DNA of 64,000 bases from Microbacterium enclense (GTDB lineage: Bacteria; Actinomycetota; Actinomycetes; Actinomycetales; Microbacteriaceae): positions 2,976,001-3,040,000 of the forward strand of contig CP116226.1 of the NCBI GenBank assembly GCA_038182865.1, read 5' to 3'. Of the stretch, positions 24,861-32,535 are shown piece by piece; position 1 is the stretch's first letter; every line of letters begins with the position of its first letter. Made by a program: the position numbers and the translations under genes. The notes beneath the pieces were generated by a model. The model was not told where the DNA came from. It worked only from the letters and a program-made list of their open reading frames with translations, and did not search any database.

Positions 24861-26465
24861 TCAGTGGGTGTCTTCGGCCTCGATCTCGGTGCGGTCGCCC
24901 GACCAGAGGGTGTGGAACGTCCCCTCCTTGTCGATGCGGCGGTAGGTGTGGGCGCCGAAGAAGTCGCGCTGACCCTGGATGAGGGCCGCGGGCAGACGCT
25001 CGGCACGCAGGCCGTCGTAGTACGCCAGCGACGAGCTGAAGGCCGGGGCCGGGATGCCGGCGGCGGCGGCGAGGGCCACGATGTTGCGCCACGACGCCTG
25101 CGCGCGCCCGAGGGCTTCGACGAAGTACGGTGCCGTCAGCAGCACGGGCAGCTCGGGCTCGGCATCGTAGGCTTCCGCGATGCGGTTCAGGAACTGCGCG
25201 CGGATGATGCAGCCGCCGCGCCAGATCTTCGACACCGCACCGAGGTCGATGTTCCAGCCGTACTGCGCGGCTCCCGCGCGGATCTCGTCGAATCCCTGGC
25301 TGTACGCGACGATCTTGGACGCGTAGAGGGCCAGGCGCACCTGCTCGATGAACGCGTCGGCGTCTTCACCGGTGAGGTGCTCGACACCGAGGGTGTCGTC
25401 GGGGCCGGGCAGGTCGCGCGAGACCGAGCGCTGCTCGGGGTGGCTCGACAGCGAACGGGCGAAGGTGGCCTCAGCGATGCCGGAGACGGGAACGCCCAGG
25501 TCGAGAGCGGTCTGCACGGTCCACGCCCCGGTGCCCTTGGCGCCGGCCTGGTCGAGGATGACGTCGACGAGCGGCTTGCCGGTCTCGGCGTCGACCTGAC
25601 GCAGCACCTCGGCGGTGATCTCGATGAGGTACGACTCCAACTCGCCGCGGTTCCACTCGGCGAACACGTTGGCGATCTCGGCGGGCGTCTTGCCGGTGGC
25701 CTGGCGGATGAGATCGTACGCCTCGGCGATGAGCTGCATGTCGGCGTACTCGATGCCGTTGTGCACCATCTTGACGAAGTGGCCGGCACCGTCGTGGCCG
25801 ACGTGCGTCACGCAGGGCTCGCCCTCGGCGACGGCGGCGATGGTCTTGAGGATCGGGCCGAGCGTGATCCACGACTCGTCCGAGCCTCCGGGCATGAGCG
25901 AAGGGCCGAGGAGGGCTCCCTCCTCGCCGCCGGAGACACCCATGCCGACGTAGTTGATGCCGGTGTCGCGCACGGCCTTCTCGCGGCGGATGGTGTCGGT
26001 GAACAGGGCGTTGCCGCCGTCGACGATGATGTCGCCGGGCTCGAAGACCTTCACGAGCTCGTCGATGACGAAGTCGGTGGGTCGGCCGGCCTTGACCATG
26101 ATGATGGCGGTGCGCGGGACCGACAGCGACGCCGCGAAATCCTCGTAGGAGAAGGAGGGGACGAAGTTCGCCTCGGGATGCGTCTCGACGAGGTGTTCGG
26201 TCTTGTCGGCGCTGCGGTTGAAGACGGCCACGGTGTTGCCCTCGCGGCTGGCGAGATTGCGGGCCAGGTTCGAGCCCATCACCGCGAGCCCGACGACGCC
26301 GATGTTCGCGCGGGCGTCGCCCTCGCCCTCCGGGCGGGAGTCCGCCTCGGCGGTGGGGCGCTCGACCTCTTCGATGCCGGGCGCACCCTCGTGCACCTGT
26401 GCGGCCTTGTGCGGGGCCTGGTCCTGGTCGGTCGAGGGTCCGGTCGGAGAGGGGGTCGACGTCAT
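24861..26465 (-). CDS. gnd: 6-phosphogluconate dehydrogenase, decarboxylating
   Basis: Gnd oxidises and decarboxylates 6-phosphogluconate to ribulose-5-phosphate. The 534-aa protein has the Rossmann motif IGVVGLAVMGSNLARNLA (residues 55-72), the substrate-binding VGMGVSGGEEGA, the catalytic HFVKMVHNGIEYADMQ, and the C-terminal SQRDFFGAHTYRR-like signature (GQRDFFGAHTYRRID). About 53 residues of polar, acidic, Pro-rich sequence precede the usual N-terminus. The ATG has no close alternative because the next suitable start would remove part of the Rossmann fold. It follows gntP and gntK, completing a gluconate route. Confidence 0.96.
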   Translation of the reverse strand: MTSTPSPTGPSTDQDQAPHKAAQVHEGAPGIEEVERPTAEADSRPEGEGDARANIGVVGLAVMGSNLARNLASREGNTVAVFNRSADKTEHLVETHPEANFVPSFSYEDFAASLSVPRTAIIMVKAGRPTDFVIDELVKVFEPGDIIVDGGNALFTDTIRREKAVRDTGINYVGMGVSGGEEGALLGPSLMPGGSDESWITLGPILKTIAAVAEGEPCVTHVGHDGAGHFVKMVHNGIEYADMQLIAEAYDLIRQATGKTPAEIANVFAEWNRGELESYLIEITAEVLRQVDAETGKPLVDVILDQAGAKGTGAWTVQTALDLGVPVSGIAEATFARSLSSHPEQRSVSRDLPGPDDTLGVEHLTGEDADAFIEQVRLALYASKIVAYSQGFDEIRAGAAQYGWNIDLGAVSKIWRGGCIIRAQFLNRIAEAYDAEPELPVLLTAPYFVEALGRAQASWRNIVALAAAAGIPAPAFSSSLAYYDGLRAERLPAALIQGQRDFFGAHTYRRIDKEGTFHTLWSGDRTEIEAEDTH

Positions 26466-26556
26466 TGAGTGCTCCGTAGATCGGCTGCGAGAAATGGGGG
26501 TGAGGGCGCACGTTGGGGCTGCCGATGCCACTTTATCGGCTCGGGTCCCGCGTGTT

Positions 26557-27123
26557 TCAGGCGGGGGAGAGGTGCAGGCGGTCGACGACCTCCTGCACCT
26601 GCTCCTGGGGGGTCAGGTCCAGGTCTACCCGGATCGCCTGCTCATCGGCATCCGGGATCTCGAGGGTCTCGAACTGCGAGGTGAGCAGCGACGGGGGCAT
26701 GTAGTGCCCCTGGCGGCGCAGCAGGCGTTCCAGCACGAGGGCGGGATCGCCCATGAGAAGGACGAAGGTGACATCGTCGCGGCGCAGCACGTCGCGGTAG
26801 CGGCGCCGGAGGGCCGAGCACGTGATGATGCCCGGGCGCCCGGCGGCGATCTGCCCGTCGATCCACGCGGCGACACGGTCGAGCCAGGGCCAGCGATCGT
26901 CGTCGTTCAGCGCGTGTCCGGAGGCCATCTTCGCGACGTTCTCGGCCGGGTGCAGGTCGTCGCCCTCCTGGAAGTCCCACCCCAGACGCCCGGCGAGCAT
27001 GCCGGCCACGGTGGACTTACCGGTCCCGGCGGGACCCATGAACACGAGGATGGGTGGGGATGCCGCAGGTTCGGCGGAGTTCTCCGCCTCGACGTGGGCC
27101 GATGCCAGCGGGGCAGATGTCAT
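26557..27123 (-). CDS. gntK: Gluconokinase
   Basis: GntK phosphorylates gluconate to 6-phosphogluconate, the substrate of the downstream gnd product. The 188-aa protein has a P-loop GPAGTGKST (residues 30-38), the GDDLHP substrate motif, NDDDRWPWL, and CSALRRRYRDVLR with the conserved arginines. The C-terminal SQFETLEIPDADE segment is characteristic of the family. About 22 extra residues precede the first strand. It starts 21 nt after the gntP stop. Confidence 0.96.
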   Translation of the reverse strand: MTSAPLASAHVEAENSAEPAASPPILVFMGPAGTGKSTVAGMLAGRLGWDFQEGDDLHPAENVAKMASGHALNDDDRWPWLDRVAAWIDGQIAAGRPGIITCSALRRRYRDVLRRDDVTFVLLMGDPALVLERLLRRQGHYMPPSLLTSQFETLEIPDADEQAIRVDLDLTPQEQVQEVVDRLHLSPA

Positions 27124-27144
27124 GTCGGGGTTCCCTTCGTTGGG

Positions 27145-28548
27145 TCAGACGAACGCGCTGATGACGAGGACGCCGGCCAGGCCCGTGACGGAGATCACGC
27201 ACTCCAGCACCGTCCATGTTTTCAGGGTCTGCGGGATGTTCAGGCCGAAGTACTCCTTGATGAGCCAGAAGCCGGCGTCGTTGACGTGGCTGAGGAACAC
27301 CGACCCGGCACCGATGGCGAGCACGAGCAGCGCGGTCATCGGGGCGTCCAGCGTCTCGGTGAGCGGCTGGAGGATGCCGGCCGCGGTGATGGTGGCGACC
27401 GTCGCCGATCCCGTGGCCACGCGGATGACGACGGCGACGAGCCAGGCCAGCAGCAGCACGGAGACGCTCGAGCCCGCGACGAGATCGGCGATCACCTTTC
27501 CGATGCCCGTGTCGACGAGCACCTGCTTGAAGCCGCCGCCCGCACCCACGATGAGGAGGATGCCGGCGATCGGCCCGAGCGAGGAGCCGACGACGCTCGT
27601 CAGCTTGGCGCGGTCGAAGCCCGCACCCCGGCCGAGAACGACGAAGCCGACGAGCACGGCCAGCAGCAGCGCGATGATGGGCAGACCGAGGAAGTCGACG
27701 ACGACCTTCCACGCGTCGGTCGAGCCCGGCGCGACGATGTCGGCGACGGCCTTCAGGAGCATCAGGGCGACGGGGAGCAGGATGCTGCAGAGTGTCGCGG
27801 CGAACGAGGGGCGGCGAGCGGGCTCCTCGCCCTTCTCCTCGGCCGAGACGAACAGGTCGGGCACGGGGACCGGTGCCCAGCGGGCGGCGATGGGAGCGAA
27901 CAGCGGGCCGGCGATGATGACGGCGGGAATCGCGATGACCACGCCGAAGGCGAGGGTGAGGCCGAGGTTGGCATCCAGGGCGTCGATGGCGGCGAGGGGC
28001 CCGGGGTGCGGCGGGACGAGGCCGTGCATCGCGGAGAGGCCCGCGAGGGTCGGGATGGCGATCTTCATCAGCGAGACGCCCGACCGGCGCGCGACGAGGA
28101 TGATGACGGGAACCAGGAGGACCAGACCGACCTCGAAGAACATCGGCAGGCCGATGATGGCGCCGATCAGTCCCATGACCCAGGGCAGCGAGCGCGGTGT
28201 GGCACGGGCGACGAGGGTGTCGACGATGCGGTCGGCACCGCCGGAGTCGGCGAGCAGCTTCCCGTAGATCGCTCCGAGCGCGATCAGGATGCCGACGCCG
28301 CCCATCGTCGAGCCGAATCCCCCGGTGAAGCTGGTCACGGCGGTGGCGATGGGCATGCCGGCGACGACGCCCGTCGTGAACCCGCCGATGGTCAGCGCGA
28401 GGAAGGGGTGAAGCTTTCCCCACGTGATGAGAACCACGATGAGCGCGATGCCGATGAGGGCGGCGGTGATCAACTGCCCGGCGGGGGCGGTCGATGCGGT
28501 CTCCGCGGCGGCGAGCACCGACCTGGAGGGGAGGGGGGAGAGGGCCAT
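27145..28548 (-). CDS. gntP: Gluconate:H+ symporter, GntP family
   Basis: A 467-aa permease with about 12-14 helices. GntP-type motifs are present: ALIGIALIVVLITWGKLHPFLAL at the start, GFGSTMGGVGILIALGAIYGKLL, FFEVGLVLLVPV, GLVPPHPGPLAA (the conserved PPHPGP) and AGSVFLSHVNDAGFWL. It should import gluconate or a related sugar acid. The ATG with AAGGA 5-7 nt upstream was chosen. It is the first gene of the gluconate operon and is divergent from its probable regulator. Confidence 0.95.
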   Translation of the reverse strand: MALSPLPSRSVLAAAETASTAPAGQLITAALIGIALIVVLITWGKLHPFLALTIGGFTTGVVAGMPIATAVTSFTGGFGSTMGGVGILIALGAIYGKLLADSGGADRIVDTLVARATPRSLPWVMGLIGAIIGLPMFFEVGLVLLVPVIILVARRSGVSLMKIAIPTLAGLSAMHGLVPPHPGPLAAIDALDANLGLTLAFGVVIAIPAVIIAGPLFAPIAARWAPVPVPDLFVSAEEKGEEPARRPSFAATLCSILLPVALMLLKAVADIVAPGSTDAWKVVVDFLGLPIIALLLAVLVGFVVLGRGAGFDRAKLTSVVGSSLGPIAGILLIVGAGGGFKQVLVDTGIGKVIADLVAGSSVSVLLLAWLVAVVIRVATGSATVATITAAGILQPLTETLDAPMTALLVLAIGAGSVFLSHVNDAGFWLIKEYFGLNIPQTLKTWTVLECVISVTGLAGVLVISAFV

Positions 28549-28593
28549 GAGCGTCCTTGTTCCGGCGAGCGGCAGCAATGCCGTGGGGTTATT

Positions 28594-28649
28594 TGTCGTA
28601 CATAAAACCACAGGATGCCGGATCGTGCACGACGAATATCGTGAAACGT
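28594..28649. promoter_or_regulatory. Candidate operators for the FadR-type gluconate regulator
   Basis: The 128-bp divergent region holds TTGTCGTACAT (28594-28604) and TCGTGAAACGT (28639-28649), both close to the FadR-subfamily pattern TNGTNNNACNA. Between them is the perfect palindrome TCGTGCACGA (28623-28632). Together they could control gntP and the regulator. Confidence 0.5.
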
Positions 28650-28676
28650 CGCCCTGATGTCTGCCATCATCGAGGC

Positions 28677-29387
28677 ATGACGAGGGAGCGTGTGGCGACG
28701 GCGTCGCTGCACGACGCCCTGGTCGAGCGCGTCGGATCCGCCATCGTGGCCGGAGAGCTGCCGCCGGGATCGCGACTGGTCACGGCGGATCTGTCGGAAG
28801 GCTCGTCGCGCGGCGCGGGTCGAGAGGCGGTGCGCGTGCTGCAGGCCCTCGGGCTCGTGCGCGTGCAGCGCAAGACCGGCGTCGAGGTGCTGCCGTCGGC
28901 GGCGTGGAACGTGTACGCACCGGAGATCATCGCGTGGCGCCTGGCGGGCCCGGGTCGCGACGCCCAGCTGCGCGAGCTGAGCGAACTGCGCGGCGCGATC
29001 GAGCCGCTGGCGGCACGGGCTGCCGCGTCCCACGCCAGCGACGCGCAGCGGCAGACGCTCGTGGCCGCCGTGATGGAGATGGCACGCACCGAGCGCGACG
29101 CCGACGGCGCCGAGTACCTCGCGGCGGATGTGCGCTTCCATCGCACGCTGCTGGCGGCATCCGGGAACGCGATGTTCGCCGCGCTCGGGGCCGTCGTGGA
29201 GTCGGTGCTGGTCGGGCGCACGCGGCACGAGCTCATGCCGCACGACGCGAATCCGCACGCGGTGCGCTGGCATCAGGACGTCGCCTTCGCGATCGCCGCG
29301 GGCCGTCCGGACGAGGCGGCTCAGGCGATGCGGCTCATCGTGCGCGAAGCGGGCCAGGCGATGGCGGCGGCGGTCTCGGCGGAGTGA
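28677..29387 (+). CDS. FadR/GntR family transcriptional regulator (FCD domain)
   Basis: A 236-aa regulator. The N-terminal winged helix reads LVERVGSAIVAGELPPGSRLVTADL and SRGAGREAVRVLQALGLVRVQRKTGVEVLP; the C-terminal FCD ligand-binding domain contains LSELRGAIEPLAARAAA, DVRFHRTLLAASGNAMF and H-containing metal-ligand segments near VRWHQDVAFAIAAG. Divergence from gntP makes it the likely gluconate (or 6-phosphogluconate) responsive repressor, as for GntR of Corynebacterium. The start has no Shine-Dalgarno; CATCAT ends 6 nt upstream. Confidence 0.92.
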   Translation: MTRERVATASLHDALVERVGSAIVAGELPPGSRLVTADLSEGSSRGAGREAVRVLQALGLVRVQRKTGVEVLPSAAWNVYAPEIIAWRLAGPGRDAQLRELSELRGAIEPLAARAAASHASDAQRQTLVAAVMEMARTERDADGAEYLAADVRFHRTLLAASGNAMFAALGAVVESVLVGRTRHELMPHDANPHAVRWHQDVAFAIAAGRPDEAAQAMRLIVREAGQAMAAAVSAE

Positions 29388-29393
29388 CGCGGG

Positions 29394-30305
29394 TCAGGCC
29401 GACTCGGGTGCGGAGCTGCGCTCCGCCGTGAAGCGCCGCGTGACCGCGATGTCGCGGCCGCCCAGCCCGCGCGCGACGATCTCGTCGAACGCGGAGCGCA
29501 GTGCCGGCAGGAGCGCCGGACGCGTGTGCGTGGACGCGGCGACGTCGGACGCGAAGCGCAGGTCCTTGACCATGTACTCGGCGACGCCGCTCGGGGAGTC
29601 ATCGCCCGTGACGAGGCGCTGGCGCCGGCTCTCGAGCAGGCGTGATCCGGCATAGCCGCCGCCGAGGAGGTCCCAGAGGGCGGCGGGGTCGACGCCCGAG
29701 CGCGCTGCGAGTTCGGTCGCCTCGCCGAGGGCGAGGATCGTGGAGGCGACGACGAGCTGATTGCACGCTTTGGCGACCTCGCCGGCGCCCAGCGGGCCCA
29801 GGCGCACGGGCGTTCCGCACGGGGCGAGGAGGCTCGCCGCGAGGTCGGTGTCGGCGGGGGAGCCGCCGAGCATGATCGACAGTCGTCCGGCCGTGGCGCC
29901 GTCCTCCCCACCCGACACGGGACAGTCGACGACCCGGATGTTCTCGGGCAGGCGATCCGCCAGCTCGCGCACGCCCACCGGTGATGAGGTCGAGCCGATC
30001 ATGAGCAGGTAGGGGCGCTCCGCGATCCCCGCGAGAAGGCCGTCGGGTCTCTCGAGGTGCTCCTCCAATTGCGGGAGGTCGGGCAGCATCACCAGCACGG
30101 CGTCGGTTTCGGCTCCGAGGTCGCGAGCCGAGGTCGCCCACCGCGCTCCGGCCTCGATCAGGGCGGGGCGTTCGCGGCGAGCGTGGACCACGAGACTCTC
30201 GCGTGCGGCGAGCAGGTGCCGAGCCATCGGTTCGCCCATGGCGCCGAGGCCCCACACACCGAGGCGGTCGGGGGAGAAGGTGTTCTCGTCATCGAGCGCA
30301 GTCAT
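29394..30305 (-). CDS. NAD(P)-dependent beta-hydroxyacid dehydrogenase
   Basis: A 303-aa enzyme of the 3-hydroxyisobutyrate/tartronate-semialdehyde reductase family. The cofactor motif is LGVWGLGAMGEPMARHL (residues 15-31), followed by the substrate-binding CPVSGGEDGATAG, and the catalytic lysine helix GEVAKACNQLVVAS. It would oxidise a beta-hydroxyacid or reduce the semialdehyde. The ATG was chosen because TACCAT lies 6 nt upstream; no Shine-Dalgarno is present. It is divergent from the 2-hydroxyacid dehydrogenase and shares its control region, and it converges with the gluconate regulator with a 6-bp gap. Confidence 0.93.
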   Translation of the reverse strand: MTALDDENTFSPDRLGVWGLGAMGEPMARHLLAARESLVVHARRERPALIEAGARWATSARDLGAETDAVLVMLPDLPQLEEHLERPDGLLAGIAERPYLLMIGSTSSPVGVRELADRLPENIRVVDCPVSGGEDGATAGRLSIMLGGSPADTDLAASLLAPCGTPVRLGPLGAGEVAKACNQLVVASTILALGEATELAARSGVDPAALWDLLGGGYAGSRLLESRRQRLVTGDDSPSGVAEYMVKDLRFASDVAASTHTRPALLPALRSAFDEIVARGLGGRDIAVTRRFTAERSSAPESA

Positions 30306-30417
30306 GACACCATGGTACCGGCTGGACAACAGGTTGAACAGGGTTCACTATTGTGAACATACGCACGCTGATCGAGCGCGAGAGATGCGCCCGATCGCGA
30401 CGAAGGGATGGACGAGG
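30306..30417. promoter_or_regulatory. Divergent control region with IclR-type operator
   Basis: A perfect palindrome, GTTCACTATTGTGAAC, lies at 30343-30358. On the minus strand TACCAT (30312-30317) ends 6 nt before the dehydrogenase ATG. On the plus strand TTGAAC (30334-30339) could be the -35 of the rightward promoter, placing the palindrome in its spacer. The palindrome has the same half-site, GTTCA, as the one before the transporter operon at 32457. Confidence 0.65.
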
Positions 30418-31473
30418 ATGTCGACGCAGAAGAGCCTACGCGCGGTGGTCGCGGTTCCCCTCCGCGAGGAGCATTGTCGACTGATCGAGCGCCTCGAGCC
30501 CCGCATCGAGCTGGTCCGGGACGCCGCGCTCACGCCGCCGATGAGGGGGCCGGCCGACTGGTCGGGAGACCCCGCGTACGAACGCACGGCCGATGAGCAG
30601 CGGGCGTTCGACGAGATGGTCGACTCCGCCCAGGCGCTCTTCGGTATCCCGGACGTCGACCCGGCAGCGCTCGCGCGCACTGTCGGCGCGAACCCGGGTC
30701 TGCGTTGGGTCATGACGACCGCTGCCGGAGGCGGCGGACAGATCAAGGCGGCGGGCCTCGACGGCGACGCCCTCGAGCGCATCGTCTTCACCACGAGCGC
30801 GGGCGTGCACGGGGGACCGCTGGCCGAGTTCGCGGTGTTGGGTGTGCTCGCGGGCGCGAAAGGCCTGCCGCGGCTCGCGCGTCAGCAGGCGGAGAAGCGG
30901 TGGACCGACCGCTGGGAGATGCGCCAGATCGACGAGATGACGGTGCTCGTCGTGGGTCTGGGTGGAATCGGCGCGGAGTGCGCGCGCCGGTTTCAGGCGC
31001 TCGGTGCCGAGGTGTGGGGGACGACGCGGTCCGGAGCGCCCGTCGAGGGTGTCGACCGTCTCATCCCGCTCCATCAGCTGGCGGAGGCCGTCGCGGAGGT
31101 GGATGCCATCGTCGTCACGCTCCCCGGAACCGATCAGACCCATCACCTCATCGACGCCGGGATCCTTGCGGCGGTCAGGCCCGGGGTGATCCTCGCGAGC
31201 GTGGGCCGCGGGACCGTGATCGACGAGAACGCCCTCGTGGTGGCCCTCGACGACGGCCGTGTCTCGTTCGCGGCCCTCGATGTGTTCGAGGTCGAGCCGC
31301 TGCCCGTGGACTCACCGCTGTGGCGGCATCCGCACGTCCTCGTCAGTCCGCACACGGCGGCCCTCAGCAGCAAAGAGGAAGAGCGGATCGCGCGGCGCTT
31401 CGCCGAGAACGCCACGCGCCTGCTCGATGGCGCGCCGATGCGCGCCGTTGTCGATACGGTCGAGTTCTACTGA
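30418..31473 (+). CDS. D-isomer specific 2-hydroxyacid dehydrogenase
   Basis: A 351-aa NAD-dependent dehydrogenase of the D-2-hydroxyacid family. Segments are the catalytic-domain VFTTSAGVHGGPLAEFAVLGVLAG, the Rossmann motif VLVVGLGGIGAECARRFQALG, VTLPGTDQTHHLIDAG, SVGRGTVIDENALVVAL with the conserved Arg, the catalytic Glu in ALDVFEVEPLP, and PHVLVSPHTA with the catalytic His. The substrate is unknown. The ATG with GAAGGG ~9 nt upstream was chosen; an in-frame ATG 36 nt earlier is possible. It is followed after 51 nt by the IclR gene and is probably co-transcribed with it. Confidence 0.92.
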   Translation: MSTQKSLRAVVAVPLREEHCRLIERLEPRIELVRDAALTPPMRGPADWSGDPAYERTADEQRAFDEMVDSAQALFGIPDVDPAALARTVGANPGLRWVMTTAAGGGGQIKAAGLDGDALERIVFTTSAGVHGGPLAEFAVLGVLAGAKGLPRLARQQAEKRWTDRWEMRQIDEMTVLVVGLGGIGAECARRFQALGAEVWGTTRSGAPVEGVDRLIPLHQLAEAVAEVDAIVVTLPGTDQTHHLIDAGILAAVRPGVILASVGRGTVIDENALVVALDDGRVSFAALDVFEVEPLPVDSPLWRHPHVLVSPHTAALSSKEEERIARRFAENATRLLDGAPMRAVVDTVEFY

Positions 31474-31524
31474 TACGTCGCCGCGGATGACGCTGCGAGC
31501 GACGCCGCCACGACGGGAGTCTCG

Positions 31525-32319
31525 ATGAGCGATGAGGACGCGGGTGCGCTCGCGCGTGATCCGGCTCCGGCGGTCGGTCGGAGCATCCGGCTTCTCGGCC
31601 TGCTGGCGGAGGCGGGCCGCGCGCTCACGCTGACGGAGCTCGCGTCCGGCCTCGGGGTGGCGAAGTCGTCGACCGCGAACCTCTGCCTCTCCCTCGAAGC
31701 AGAGCGGATGATCCAGCGCGTTCCGCTCGGATACCGCCTCGGTATCCGGACGGCGGAGCTCGGCGGGGCGTTCGCGGCACAGTTCAACCAGGTCCGTGAG
31801 TTCTACGCCGTGTGCGAGGCATCGCCGGTGCTCTCGAGCGAGCTCGTGCAGGTCGCGGTGCTCGACGACACCGATGCTTTGTACCTCGCGCGTCACGAGG
31901 GCTCCCTGTCGGTCCGCTTGGGGACTCCTCTCGGCTCTCGGTTGCCAGCCGCCCTCTCGGCCACGGGTCGTGCGCTGCTCATGACCCACGACGACGAGAC
32001 CGTCCGTTCGCTCCTGTCCCGCGCTCGTGCTCTCCCGCAACTCACCGAGAAGAGCACGATCGACGTCGAGGCCGTGATCGCGAAACTGGCCGCCGCTCGA
32101 GAGCGGGGGTGGTCGGTCGACGAAGAGGAGTCGTTCCGCGGCATCGTCGGCGTCGCCGTACCCCTGGAGGGGTGGGCCCCCGGTGACCCGCAACTCGCTC
32201 TCGGCGTGGGCATCCCGGTGGCGGAGGCCACGCCGGAGCGCAGAGAGCGGGTCGGCGTCGCGCTCCGCGAGGCCGCCGCCGCCCTGACGAATCCCTTCAG
32301 CGCGACGCGCTCGGCCTGA
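31525..32319 (+). CDS. IclR family transcriptional regulator
   Basis: A 264-aa regulator. The N-terminal winged helix reads AVGRSIRLLGLLAEAGRALTLTELASGLGVAKSSTANLCLSLEAERMIQR; the C-terminal effector domain includes LVQVAVLDDTDALYLARHEG, LGSRLPAALSATGRALL (the conserved PLHATALGKALL-like segment) and the ligand-pocket region EERGWSVDEEESFRGIVGVAVPL-like sequence. IclR proteins bind palindromes as tetramers. The two GTTCA-N6-TGAAC palindromes on either side of this gene are the obvious targets. GGGAG lies upstream of the ATG. Confidence 0.93.
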   Translation: MSDEDAGALARDPAPAVGRSIRLLGLLAEAGRALTLTELASGLGVAKSSTANLCLSLEAERMIQRVPLGYRLGIRTAELGGAFAAQFNQVREFYAVCEASPVLSSELVQVAVLDDTDALYLARHEGSLSVRLGTPLGSRLPAALSATGRALLMTHDDETVRSLLSRARALPQLTEKSTIDVEAVIAKLAAARERGWSVDEEESFRGIVGVAVPLEGWAPGDPQLALGVGIPVAEATPERRERVGVALREAAAALTNPFSATRSA

Positions 32320-32343
32320 GCTCGCGGCCCGTGGTGCCGCCCC

Positions 32344-32400
32344 GCCCTCTCGCGAGGGCGAGGCGCCTTTCGGCGTTCCCGGGGGCGTCTGGTGCCCCCG
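32344..32400 (+). terminator. Tandem hairpins after the IclR gene
   Basis: GCCCTC-TCGC-GAGGGC (32344-32359) and GGGGGC-N7-GCCCCC (32381-32399) follow the IclR stop. No T-run is present. They separate the regulator from the transporter promoter. Confidence 0.5.
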
Positions 32401-32456
32401 CCGTCGGGTCGCGCCCACGACGTGCGTGGCGACAGCCGGACGCCCGTGCGAATGCT

Positions 32457-32495
32457 GTTCAACATATTGAACTGTGTCCACAGGGTTGGTACAGT
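32457..32495 (+). promoter_or_regulatory. Operator-promoter of the transporter-FAH operon
   Basis: The perfect palindrome GTTCAACATATTGAAC (32457-32472) ends in TTGAAC, which lies exactly 17 bp before TACAGT (32490-32495). The operator's right half is therefore the -35 box, so an IclR dimer bound here would exclude RNA polymerase. The half-sites match those of the palindrome at 30343. Confidence 0.75.
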
Positions 32496-32535
32496 CGCCG
32501 TGTCGTCAGACACCAGCCGATCGAAGGAGATGGCC

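Noticed and set aside
26203..28605. 800-codon plus-strand frame opposite gntK and gntP
   Set aside because: Glu/Arg/Gly-rich shadow of the real minus-strand genes with no domain.
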